A stretch of DNA of 61,224 nt, taken from the NCBI GenBank assembly GCA_007695145.1, contig REEI01000096.1, positions 1-61,224 of the forward strand, read 5' to 3'. Within the stretch, counting starts at the first letter, position 1; each line of letters opens with the position of its first letter. The position numbers and the translations under genes were made by a program. Shown here one piece after another: positions 27,731 through 35,983 of this stretch. The stretch comes from Saprospirales bacterium. Its GTDB lineage: Bacteria > Bacteroidota > Bacteroidia > Chitinophagales > Saprospiraceae. The notes beneath the pieces were generated by a model that did not search any database, was not told where the DNA came from, and saw only the letters and a program-made list of their open reading frames with translations.

Positions 27731-28756
27731 ATGAATCAGGTTCAGAATCCTCAATTCAAAGAGAAGTCTTTTTGGCAGCGACCAGAAGGAGTTACGGGTA
27801 TGCTCTTTATCGCTGCACTACTGATCGGTGGTGGCTACCTGTTATATATCGCATTGCCTACTTTAATAATTCTGGCGCAAAACACCCTTTACCTTGTGGG
27901 AATGCTTCTGGTGCTATTTGCCATTCTTTATATGGTATTTGACCCCAGAATGCGCACTCTGGTTTCATATTCATACAGAAGTATTATGAGGTGGATAACC
28001 GGTGTTTTCATCACTATTGATCCAATAGGCATTTTAAAAAATTATGTTCAGGATCTGGAAAAGAACCTTCGTCAGATGGGCAAGCAAATTGGGACCATCA
28101 GGGGCCAGATGAGAAGGTTGAAAACAATGATATCAGATAATGAAAAGGAGATAGAGACCAACCTGATGATGGCCAGGAAAGCTAATGAACAAGGGATCGA
28201 ACGTCAGGTGATGCTATCTACTCGCAAGGCAGCCAGACTTAGGGACAGCAATCAGAAGTACAAAGAGCTTTTGCAAAAAATGGAAATCCTTTACCGGGTA
28301 TTGACAAAAATGTATCAAAACTCTGAAATCCTGCTCGAAGATACCAAGGATCAGGTAAAGCTAAAAGAACAAGAGCGCAAAGCTATTAGAGCTAGTCATT
28401 CGGCTATGAAATCCGCCATGAACGTTATATCCGGCGACAATGACAGGAGGGTGATGTTTGACAAGGCGCTGGAAGCTATTGCAGACGATGTCGCTGATAA
28501 AGTTGGTGAAATGGAGCGATTCATGGAGATGTCCTCAAACTTCATGAATTCAGTTGATCTTCAAAACGGAATTTTTGAGGAACAAGGCCTGAGAATGCTC
28601 GAAGAATGGGAAAGAGAAAGTAAATTAATGCTGATGGAGGGCAAAGCTCTTCCAGACTCTCAACTCGACCTCAATAAGCCAAGATCCGAAAAGGTGAAAA
28701 GAAGTAATAAAAAAGATGAAAAGGGAGGCTCCAGATACGATAGTCTTTTTGATTGA
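27731..28756 (+). CDS. Membrane-anchored coiled-coil protein with PspA-like features
   Basis: A protein of about 341 residues with no family I can name with certainty. The ATG at 27731 (MNQVQNPQFK) is preferred to the TTG at 27689. Two adjacent membrane helices (about 22-42 and 46-66) are followed by a long, charged coiled coil (about 90-270). Its opening, DPIGILKNYVQDLEKNL with a Met/Arg/Gln-rich helix after it, resembles the start of PspA/Vipp1 (IM30) coiled coils, which remodel stressed membranes. The C-terminus is Lys-rich and disordered. The M1 peptidase gene begins about 20 bases downstream. The PspA link is an inference from pattern only. Confidence 0.65.
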   Translation: MNQVQNPQFKEKSFWQRPEGVTGMLFIAALLIGGGYLLYIALPTLIILAQNTLYLVGMLLVLFAILYMVFDPRMRTLVSYSYRSIMRWITGVFITIDPIGILKNYVQDLEKNLRQMGKQIGTIRGQMRRLKTMISDNEKEIETNLMMARKANEQGIERQVMLSTRKAARLRDSNQKYKELLQKMEILYRVLTKMYQNSEILLEDTKDQVKLKEQERKAIRASHSAMKSAMNVISGDNDRRVMFDKALEAIADDVADKVGEMERFMEMSSNFMNSVDLQNGIFEEQGLRMLEEWERESKLMLMEGKALPDSQLDLNKPRSEKVKRSNKKDEKGGSRYDSLFD

Positions 28757-28776
28757 ATTCAACAAACAATTTATCC

Positions 28777-31254
28777 ATGAAAATTTTTAATTGCTTTTCT
28801 TTATTTCTCTTACTCCTCAGCTTCATTTTGCTCCCCCTTTTCAACGGTACAAGTATAGGGCAGCCACTAGACGCTCCTTACGGATGCCACCACATACATA
28901 ACAATTTTCATCAATGGGGAGTATTTACCCATCGAACTGAAGAAGCTCAAAAAGTAATTCGAAGAAGTGATACTCTCAATCTTTTTCATTACGAGATACA
29001 TTTGGATGTAACAGACTTTTCAAACAGCAATCTTCGGGCAAGAACACTTGTTTTTCTAGAGTCATTGATGGATTCGGTTGAGACCATAACTCTCGACCTT
29101 GAAGGACTAGAAGTGGACTCTGTTAGAAGACATGGACTGCCACTTACGTATTCCCACGATGGCCGCTATCTCAGGATTTCAGAGGAAAACCTATTGAGTA
29201 AAGGTGACACGGTCTATGTAGAGGTTTTTTACGGTGGAACTCCGATGACTTGCCCATCTGGTTTTGGTGGCTTTTACTTTGAAGATGGATACGCTTACAA
29301 TCTGGGAATAGGCCTCGCAGCCAACCCTCATAACTTTGGAAGAGCCTGGATTCCCTGTTTTGACAATTTTGTCCAGCGATCTACTTTTGAGTTCCACGTA
29401 AAATCGTCTGGAGGGAGGAAGGCATTTTGTGTGGGACGTTTTCTTGGTGAACAAGAATTGGGAGGGGATACAATCATTCGGTCATATTTAATGGAACAGC
29501 CGATTCCCACCTATCTCAGTAGTGTAGCGATTTCAAATTACAGGACTATGAACTGGACTCATGAAGGAGCATATGGTCCAGTAGAAATTGAGCTCGTTGC
29601 GAGGTCTTCAGATCTTGCAAACTTCAGGTCTTCAGTAGAGGATATGGAAGCCGCCCTTGATGCATTGGAATACTGGTACGGCCCCTACCCTTTTGAAAGA
29701 ATTGGGTATGTAATCACTACCAGGGGTGCCATGGAACATCCTACCAATACAGCCTACCCGGCAAATAGTATAGCAGGGGGTCAGAAAAGCACACGCTTGA
29801 TGGCTCATGAACTATGCCATCATTGGTGGGGAAATATCACTACCTTGACCACCGCCATGGATATGTGGATAAAGGAGGGTCCGGCGGAATATGGTGCTCA
29901 TCTGACCCAAGAGTGGATCGGTGGGTTTGAGGGCCTTTGGAATTCCGTTAGAAACAATCATCAGGCAACCATAAGAACAGCCCATGTAAACGACGGTGGT
30001 TATTTTGCCCTATCGCCTATGCCTGCCACCAACACCTACGGCAGACACACCTACATTAGAGGTGCATCAATGATTCACAACCTGAGAGGTTATTTGGGCG
30101 ACAGTCTTTTCAGGCACAGTATGCAGGAAGTCTTGAATAACAATTATTTTTCCCACATAAACGCTCATGAATTTAGGGATGCTCTTTCAGAATACTCGGG
30201 AAAAGATATGACTGACTTTTTTGACGATTGGATTTTTGCTCCCGGATATTCTGACTTTAGTATTGATTCTTTTAGGGTTATCGAATCGCACAATGGACAG
30301 TATCTAACGGAGGTGCACTTTCGTCAGCAACAATACAACACCACCCATTATCACAACAATGTACCGCTCCAGGTCACCTTTGGAAACCACCTAACAACCA
30401 GAGCAGTTAGACTAACGGGTTCAGGTGCTTTTTCAACAGACACCATATGGCTGCCATTTACCCCTGACTGGGTAGTTTTAAATGATCGCCAACTTTTAAA
30501 CATGGCCTCCTTTTCAACCCTCAACACCATAACAGAAACTGGGGACATCAATGATCCGCACACCGGTGCTCGGTTGACTACTCATTCTATTGAAGACACA
30601 GTACTATTTTTCATAGAGCATCATTATACCGCTCCACAACCGGTCAAGTCCGAAGACCCTGATTTTAGGCTTAGCGTAAATCATTATTTTAAGATGGGTG
30701 GTACTTTTGATGAAAGTTGGGATGCTCAATTAGTTTTAAGGTACAATGGACGAGGAACTTTCCCACTGGATGCGGACCTTACTTCTATTACTGAAGACAG
30801 CCTAATTTTGGTTTACAGACCGTCACCTGAATTGGATTGGGAGGAATATCCCTATTATACTAAAAACATTTTTGTTCCCAATGACGGCAATGGTTTTATC
30901 AATATCCACAAAATTCTACCGGGAGAATATGCTTTTGCCAATTCGTACTTCAGAGATCCGACCAATGTAACTGAAATATCGGACTCTCCTGGCCATTTTA
31001 CGTTTTTTCCCAATCCTGCAGATAATGAACTTCACATTAAATCAGGAGGTGTTGAAGGTAGGTTCAATCTCAGTATTTATGACATGAATGGAAGATTACT
31101 TAAAAAAGAAGAAGCAAAATCATTTTTAGCAGGAGAAACTCATTCGCTAAATATCAGTAAGATGGAATCCGGTTCTTTTCTATTATTAATAGAATCATTC
31201 AGTGCAGATGATTTTACCAATATTTACGAAGGAAGAATATTTATTAAAAAATAA
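28777..31254 (+). CDS. Secreted M1 family aminopeptidase with T9SS sorting domain
   Basis: An extracellular zinc aminopeptidase of about 825 residues. The ATG at 28777 (MKIFNCFSLF) opens a signal peptide; the TTG at 28753 would overlap the previous stop. The zinc site is HELCHHWWG near residue 344, with the third ligand in KEGPAEYGAH exactly 18 residues later (HExxH-18-E). The substrate-binding GxMEN motif appears as GAMEHP, a variant. The C-terminus is a T9SS type A sorting domain (FFPNPADNEL, IYDMNGRLL, GSFLLLIES). It probably trims peptides outside the cell, alongside the S9 and M14 peptidases of this window. Confidence 0.9.
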   Translation: MKIFNCFSLFLLLLSFILLPLFNGTSIGQPLDAPYGCHHIHNNFHQWGVFTHRTEEAQKVIRRSDTLNLFHYEIHLDVTDFSNSNLRARTLVFLESLMDSVETITLDLEGLEVDSVRRHGLPLTYSHDGRYLRISEENLLSKGDTVYVEVFYGGTPMTCPSGFGGFYFEDGYAYNLGIGLAANPHNFGRAWIPCFDNFVQRSTFEFHVKSSGGRKAFCVGRFLGEQELGGDTIIRSYLMEQPIPTYLSSVAISNYRTMNWTHEGAYGPVEIELVARSSDLANFRSSVEDMEAALDALEYWYGPYPFERIGYVITTRGAMEHPTNTAYPANSIAGGQKSTRLMAHELCHHWWGNITTLTTAMDMWIKEGPAEYGAHLTQEWIGGFEGLWNSVRNNHQATIRTAHVNDGGYFALSPMPATNTYGRHTYIRGASMIHNLRGYLGDSLFRHSMQEVLNNNYFSHINAHEFRDALSEYSGKDMTDFFDDWIFAPGYSDFSIDSFRVIESHNGQYLTEVHFRQQQYNTTHYHNNVPLQVTFGNHLTTRAVRLTGSGAFSTDTIWLPFTPDWVVLNDRQLLNMASFSTLNTITETGDINDPHTGARLTTHSIEDTVLFFIEHHYTAPQPVKSEDPDFRLSVNHYFKMGGTFDESWDAQLVLRYNGRGTFPLDADLTSITEDSLILVYRPSPELDWEEYPYYTKNIFVPNDGNGFINIHKILPGEYAFANSYFRDPTNVTEISDSPGHFTFFPNPADNELHIKSGGVEGRFNLSIYDMNGRLLKKEEAKSFLAGETHSLNISKMESGSFLLLIESFSADDFTNIYEGRIFIKK

Positions 31255-31373
31255 AAAAAAGACCGAGTAACTTTTTTATCCTGCTCCGATATTTGGCCCG
31301 TTACGGAATCTGATGGTCGCTCGCATTTTTACTTGAACTATTTTCCTTATTGATATTGCTAAGCAGTAGTTGG

Positions 31374-31393
31374 TTAATCGATTCCCCGATTAA
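31374..31393. repeat. Inverted repeat in gene-poor stretch 31255-31544
   Basis: TTAATCG (31374-31380) is repeated inverted as CGATTAA (31387-31393) around a 6-base loop. It lies in the 290-base stretch after the M1 peptidase gene, in which I see no coding region. It has no T-run, so it is not an obvious terminator; it might be an operator or a chance palindrome. Confidence 0.35.
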
Positions 31394-31544
31394 GCATTCT
31401 GCAGGTCTTGGCCATTTATTTTTACAAAGCCTTCAAACAATCCTTTCTTTCAAACTTATTATCAGTCACTTAGAAAACTCTAAGAGAAAAATGAGGCACA
31501 TTATTTGCAGTTGCATATTGAATTAGTTTTTCACCTTGAAAGGT

Positions 31545-31712
31545 ATGGAAAGAGGATCGAGTAATACAGGTACCTACAAACTTGACTTATGGTCTGTAAT
31601 ATTGCTATTTGTGTTGGTAATCATTCTCATCCTATTTATCTTTTTGTACGACCACGGATTAGATGGAGTGACTTCAGGAAAAATCTTGAACTTGAGGGAA
31701 GGTGACACATAG
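31545..31712 (+). CDS. Small single-pass membrane protein (55 residues)
   Basis: An open frame with ATG start encodes 55 residues. It has a polar N-terminus (MERGSSNTGTYKLDL), one strongly hydrophobic helix (about residues 16-34, rich in Leu, Ile, Val, Phe), and a charged C-terminus (LYDHGLDGVTSGKILN, ending REGDT). The amphipathic layout and balanced tails look like a real small membrane protein rather than a random frame. No family recognised. It faces the convergent tRNA-Lys gene, with a terminator between them. Confidence 0.5.
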   Translation: MERGSSNTGTYKLDLWSVILLFVLVIILILFIFLYDHGLDGVTSGKILNLREGDT

Positions 31713-31756
31713 ACATACAAGCAAGTCTAAAATTTATGTGCTAATTGTATGCAAAT

Positions 31757-31791
31757 AAAAAAAGGGCTGCAACCTAAAAAAGCTACAACCC
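31757..31791 (-). terminator. Rho-independent terminator of tRNA-Lys
   Basis: On the minus strand GGGTTGTAGC pairs with GTTGCAGCCC (10 bp with G-U pairs) around an 8-base loop and is followed by seven T. It lies 17 bases past the tRNA 3' end. On the plus strand it may also slow transcripts of the small membrane protein gene. Confidence 0.85.
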
Positions 31792-31807
31792 CCTTTGATT
31801 TTCCGTG

Positions 31808-31880
31808 TGATCTCGCCGGGGGTCGAACCCGGGACCCTCTGATTAAAAGTCAGATGCTCTACCAACTGAGCTACGAGATC
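31808..31880 (-). tRNA. tRNA-Lys (anticodon TTT)
   Basis: The minus strand gives a 73-nt cloverleaf. The acceptor arm is GATCTCG with CGAGATC, the D arm GTAGCTCAGTTGGTAGAGC, the anticodon arm CTGA-CTTTTAA-TCAG with anticodon TTT (31845-31847), and the T arm with GGTTCGACCC. The discriminator is A and the 3' CCA is not encoded, so it must be added after transcription. Confidence 0.97.
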
Positions 31881-31892
31881 AAAATGGAGACG

Positions 31893-31924
31893 CAAAGATA
31901 CTATCTATATCCTTTCCAGCCAAA
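31893..31924 (-). promoter_or_regulatory. Promoter of tRNA-Lys
   Basis: On the minus strand TTTG (31921-31924), a 20-base spacer and TATCTTTG (31893-31900) match the Bacteroidota primary sigma consensus TTTG-N19-21-TAnnTTTG, ending 12 bases before the mature tRNA 5' end. This is the best promoter match in the window. Confidence 0.85.
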
Positions 31925-32065
31925 GCTGAATAAGGAAAAATTCAGAATTCTAACGGTAGACCCTGATTAACAGAAACTTCTCAAGTTAAAATCATCAGTA
32001 AAAATTTGGATGAATGATTACACCTTTATTGGACTGGCTCAATCTTCAGAACAATTGCAAAAATT

Positions 32066-32980
32066 CTAGTCCAGGAAATAATCTTTACCTTCTTCGACCA
32101 GGTGTGTATTTTCAAATATAGCAGATGCTTCCTTTTTGAATGGAGTCAAATTTTTATATCTGGATGAGAAGTGTCCTATTAGCAATTTCCCTACCCCAGC
32201 CCTAAGTGCAGTCATAGCAGCCTGAGCAGCTGTCGAATGCTGGGTCAGCTCCGCGCGATCCTTTTCAACTGATAGAAAGGTGGCTTCGTGGTACAAAAGG
32301 TCAACCCCTTGAACATATTCTTCAAGTAAAGGGAACGGAGCAGTGTCAGAGCAATATGCAAATTTTCCTGCTTCAATCGTTTTTTCGAAAAAAATAGATG
32401 CTGGAAAAACAGTGCCATCAGTTGAAGTAAAACTTTTACCTGCTCTAATCGATTCCCTAAAGTCCAGAGGAACCTTATATTTATCAAGGAGATGACCGTT
32501 GAGTTTTACAGAGGGTCTTTTCTCCTCAAACAGATATCCATAAGTTGGAATTCTGTGCTTGAGAGGGAAAGTAAGTACTCGAACCTCAGAATCCTCAAAA
32601 ATCATCTGAGGTTCATTTGCTTCGATTTCAATAACTTCAAGTGAATAATTAAGGGAATTTCCGGTGCTGTCCAGTACGGTACTAATCATTTTACTCAAAC
32701 CCACGGGGCCAAAAACCTGAAGAGGGAAACTCCTTCTGAGGAGATTATAGGTAGTCAGCAAACCAAAAATGCCAAAGTAATGGTCTCCGTGCAAATGCGT
32801 AATAAAAATTTGGTTGATCCTACTTTTCCTGGCATCAAATCGATCCAGTTGCATCTGCGTACCTTCTCCGCAATCAATCAAATAGTGGTTATTGTGTACG
32901 GTTAGAAATTGAGATGAAGGATGTCTACCATGGGCAGGCAATGCGGAATTACTTCCAAGTATCAGGACTTTAAATTCCAT
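32066..32980 (-). CDS. rnz: Ribonuclease Z
   Basis: A 304-residue metallo-beta-lactamase-fold endonuclease that matures tRNA 3' ends, needed here because the visible tRNA lacks an encoded CCA. The zinc motif THLHGDH is at 61-67. Other conserved parts are LGSNSALPAHGRHPSSQ (N-terminal strand), LIDCGEGTQMQL, YCSDTAPF, LYHEATFL and LLIGHFSSRY. Length is that of the short bacterial form. It lies 35 bases after the STAS gene, in the same direction. Confidence 0.95.
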   Translation of the reverse strand: MEFKVLILGSNSALPAHGRHPSSQFLTVHNNHYLIDCGEGTQMQLDRFDARKSRINQIFITHLHGDHYFGIFGLLTTYNLLRRSFPLQVFGPVGLSKMISTVLDSTGNSLNYSLEVIEIEANEPQMIFEDSEVRVLTFPLKHRIPTYGYLFEEKRPSVKLNGHLLDKYKVPLDFRESIRAGKSFTSTDGTVFPASIFFEKTIEAGKFAYCSDTAPFPLLEEYVQGVDLLYHEATFLSVEKDRAELTQHSTAAQAAMTALRAGVGKLLIGHFSSRYKNLTPFKKEASAIFENTHLVEEGKDYFLD

Positions 32981-33015
32981 AAATGGCTTTAATACAAGAA
33001 GCCTTTCGGAAATAA

Positions 33016-33399
33016 TTATTCCTCTTCGCTTCCCTGAAGTAATTCACGCTCAATTTCTTCCATCATCACATATTCAACGGATTCTTCTATGGTGGGAATA
33101 ATAGTCAGAATAGAGTCAAGCCTCGATATTTCAATAATTTTCTTTACGTGATTATTGTCCACACCAGTTACAACCATACTGCCGTTATTTTTCCACAATC
33201 TATTTGCTGTGAGTATAGCGCTTAGACCTGAACTGTCGATATATTTGACATTAGATAGGTCAATGACAAGATTTCTCACCCCTTCGTTATGCAAGAAAAT
33301 AAACTCACTTTTTAGCTGTGGGGCAATCAGGGAGTTAATATTCTCTTCATTCGCCTTGAAAATAGTGTATTTTTCCTGCTTATCTAGTTCGTACTTCAT
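33016..33399 (-). CDS. STAS domain protein (anti-sigma factor antagonist-like)
   Basis: A 127-residue single STAS domain. The strand-helix pattern LVIDLSNVKYIDSSGLSAIL (about 45-64) holds the Ser pair where kinase-type partners phosphorylate SpoIIAA-like proteins. A short acidic tail follows (EEIERELLQGSEEE). Such proteins act in partner-switching signalling, but no kinase or phosphatase partner is encoded nearby. Co-transcription with rnz is likely from the 35-base gap; a functional link is not evident. Confidence 0.85.
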   Translation of the reverse strand: MKYELDKQEKYTIFKANEENINSLIAPQLKSEFIFLHNEGVRNLVIDLSNVKYIDSSGLSAILTANRLWKNNGSMVVTGVDNNHVKKIIEISRLDSILTIIPTIEESVEYVMMEEIERELLQGSEEE

Positions 33400-33427
33400 G
33401 TGGATATTAGATTAAAGTAAATATGAG

Positions 33428-33435
33428 CAAAGGTA
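33428..33435 (-). promoter_or_regulatory. -7 element for STAS-rnz
   Basis: CAAAGGTA on the plus strand is TACCTTTG on the minus strand, 28 bases before the STAS ATG. It may drive STAS and rnz together. Confidence 0.5.
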
Positions 33436-33526
33436 AGAACTACAGCCAAATATTTTTTAGGTTTTACACTTAAATACCTACATTAATTGAAAGGCTTTCG
33501 CGTCAATTAACCAAAACAACTAAAGA

Positions 33527-35821
33527 TTAGAAGTCAAATCGAACTGAAAGGCTAGGTAAAATGGGTAACTGGTCTACCCTATCCAAATCAACCACATCAA
33601 AGTAAAAGATATTCGCCCTATCGTAGGCATTGGTAACACTTGCAGTAATTTCCATTTTGGTATGCCTTCCAAGCTCAATAAATCGCTTGAAGGAGAGATC
33701 CAATCGATGATAATAAGGAAGTCTTCCACGGTTGAGCCTCTCATCAAAAATCGGTCTCAATTCAGGATTCCCAGTCACATAATCCAAATCATCTGCTCCG
33801 CTGAATGGATAGGTTCCAAAATAGCCTTTAATTTGTGTGAAGGGAAAGCCCGAACCCAAATTCCATCTCGCGCCTGCCTCCCATTGGTTGTTTTCACCAA
33901 AAGTGTAGGTAGCCAAGAGATTTACATTATGTCTACGATCAAAATTGGTGGGATAGGTTTGGTCCCCATTGAAACGATCAACAAAAGCCAATGAATAAGT
34001 AGCCCATAGATATAAATTCTTCCTGTCGTATTTTGCATAAATGTCTAGCCCATAGGATTCACCTGTCTCGGTAACGTAGTTCGGATCCAATCGAGTGAGT
34101 TTATTTCTATTAAAATTTATCAGTCGGTCAAATTTTTTGTAGTATGGCTCAACATTTAATTCTACCATATTATCAAACAAATCCCATTCAAACCCACCTC
34201 CAATATGCCAGGCCGTCTGTAAACGAGAGTCGGCTTCTACAGTTGTGGAGCCGGGCTTGTAAATAGTTTCACCGGTAGCGGACAGAAAACCGTTAAACAA
34301 GTTGACGATGTCGCGTTCATTTACGGTGCTAATTAGATTTTGAGAGTATATACCAGCTGCACCCTTCAGACGAAAGTCATCGCTTACATTCCACTTCATT
34401 CCCAAGCGAGGTTCAAAACTCATTGTATTGATAGAAGCATAGTAATGTAGTCGTACACTGGGTTCTATCACAGCATCTCCCCATTTTTGTTTCAGGTTTA
34501 CAAAACCGGCAATCTCTGTATTGTTGGTCTCCTGAGTAAAGGTTATGCCGGTTGGGTTGCGAAACCTGAAGTTAGTGCTGAGACCATGAACATTAAAACC
34601 GTATTTCACTTCACTGGATGCGCCGAAGTAAGTAAAATCCAACCCTATGTCAAAACCGTTTATTCCATTTGTTCTGGGTGGCTCATCTCCTTCTAGCATT
34701 TCAATTTCGTAACGACTAAAAGCTATGGTCGAACCAATAATTACACTGCTATTTGCGGGGATTATGCTAAACCTTGCTCCTCCACCGAGAGAGTTCCAAT
34801 CAATTGTAGCCAAACCGGTATAGTCGACCTTGTCTCTGTGATTAAAGCCAAAGAGAGAAAGCTTTGAGCCATTTGCTCCGAGAAAGGTCAACTTTCCATA
34901 AATGTCAGTAAAGCTAAAGGGTAAACCCAGGGAGTCGGAGGCGTAAGGATAGAAGGTTTCTGAAGTGCGATCGAGATAAGAGGTCTTTCCGGACAACATA
35001 AATGAAATACTTCCATCATTTGCGCCGGGATTCATTTTCTTTATAGGCCCTTCAAGTAAAAATCTCGCCTGAAATGGACTTACTGAAACCATACCGGCAT
35101 TTCTTCTCATATTACCATCCCGGGTCCTCACATCAATCACAGCTGAAGACCTTCCACCAAACTGAGCACCAAAACCCCCTGTATAAACATCGACATTTTG
35201 AATGGTCTCGGTATCAAAAACACTGTAAAAACCGATTGAGTGAAAGGGATTGTAGATTGTCATACCATCGAGAAGGACGAGATTTTGAACAGGTGAACCT
35301 CCCCGAATATACAATTGGCCGCCCTGATCACCTGAAAAGATTACACCAGGTAAAACAGGAAGATACTGAGCCAAATCAGGATCACCACCGGTTGATGGCA
35401 ATGCCCTAAGTTCTCTGGAAGTCACTCTAACTCTACTGACCTGAACTTCGGTTTGTGCCTGATCTCTCCTTGCTGATACATCTACTTCCTGAAGGGTAAC
35501 TCCTGAGGGCTCTAAAAAAACTCTGATATATTCGATTGCATTAGCCCTGAGCTCAATTTCAACAACAGTACTATCAAAACCGAGATAGGAGAATACCAGG
35601 GTGTAAGTACCTGGAGCCAAATTAGATAAGTTGAAAAAACCGTCCAGATCAGTATTCACTCCGCTTTCTGTCTCCTTCACAAAGACATTTCCAAAAGCTA
35701 CAGGGTCGCCAGTTTCGTCGTCATAAACATTTCCTCTTATGGTCCCGGTTGTTTGTGCAGCAAGCACACCCTCAAGACAAAAAAGGAACATAATACATAA
35801 AATGAGGTGAATTTTTCCCAT
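33527..35821 (-). CDS. TonB-dependent receptor with carboxypeptidase-regulatory-like domain
   Basis: An outer-membrane receptor of about 764 residues. The ATG at 35821 (MGKIHLILCIMF) opens a signal peptide ending LAAQ; the TTG at 35842 overlaps a promoter element and is rejected. A carboxypeptidase-regulatory-like domain (about 24-105, TGTIRGNVYDDETGDPVAFG) is followed by a plug (LPVLPGVIFSGDQGGQLYIRGGSP, VLLDGMTIYNPFH) and a 22-strand-type barrel ending SLSVRFDF. The substrate is unknown: no SusD-like or lipoprotein partner sits beside it. It stands alone with its own promoter. Confidence 0.88.
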   Translation of the reverse strand: MGKIHLILCIMFLFCLEGVLAAQTTGTIRGNVYDDETGDPVAFGNVFVKETESGVNTDLDGFFNLSNLAPGTYTLVFSYLGFDSTVVEIELRANAIEYIRVFLEPSGVTLQEVDVSARRDQAQTEVQVSRVRVTSRELRALPSTGGDPDLAQYLPVLPGVIFSGDQGGQLYIRGGSPVQNLVLLDGMTIYNPFHSIGFYSVFDTETIQNVDVYTGGFGAQFGGRSSAVIDVRTRDGNMRRNAGMVSVSPFQARFLLEGPIKKMNPGANDGSISFMLSGKTSYLDRTSETFYPYASDSLGLPFSFTDIYGKLTFLGANGSKLSLFGFNHRDKVDYTGLATIDWNSLGGGARFSIIPANSSVIIGSTIAFSRYEIEMLEGDEPPRTNGINGFDIGLDFTYFGASSEVKYGFNVHGLSTNFRFRNPTGITFTQETNNTEIAGFVNLKQKWGDAVIEPSVRLHYYASINTMSFEPRLGMKWNVSDDFRLKGAAGIYSQNLISTVNERDIVNLFNGFLSATGETIYKPGSTTVEADSRLQTAWHIGGGFEWDLFDNMVELNVEPYYKKFDRLINFNRNKLTRLDPNYVTETGESYGLDIYAKYDRKNLYLWATYSLAFVDRFNGDQTYPTNFDRRHNVNLLATYTFGENNQWEAGARWNLGSGFPFTQIKGYFGTYPFSGADDLDYVTGNPELRPIFDERLNRGRLPYYHRLDLSFKRFIELGRHTKMEITASVTNAYDRANIFYFDVVDLDRVDQLPILPSLSVRFDF

Positions 35822-35839
35822 AAAAGGTAGTTGATATCT

Positions 35840-35847
35840 CAAAAGTA
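35840..35847 (-). promoter_or_regulatory. -7 element for the second TonB receptor
   Basis: CAAAAGTA on the plus strand is TACTTTTG on the minus strand, 18 bases before the ATG at 35821. The final TTG of the element is the upstream in-frame pseudo-start. Confidence 0.45.
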
Positions 35848-35983
35848 ATTAGTTAAGCCGAATAAAGGTTGGAATCACTTAGCAATATTTTTAGGTTTAA
35901 CATGAAATTAAGAGGCTTCAATGCTTTAACTAGCTTTTTTAACGCTAATGAAAAGAAATTAATAAAAAAACTGATACTCAAAA

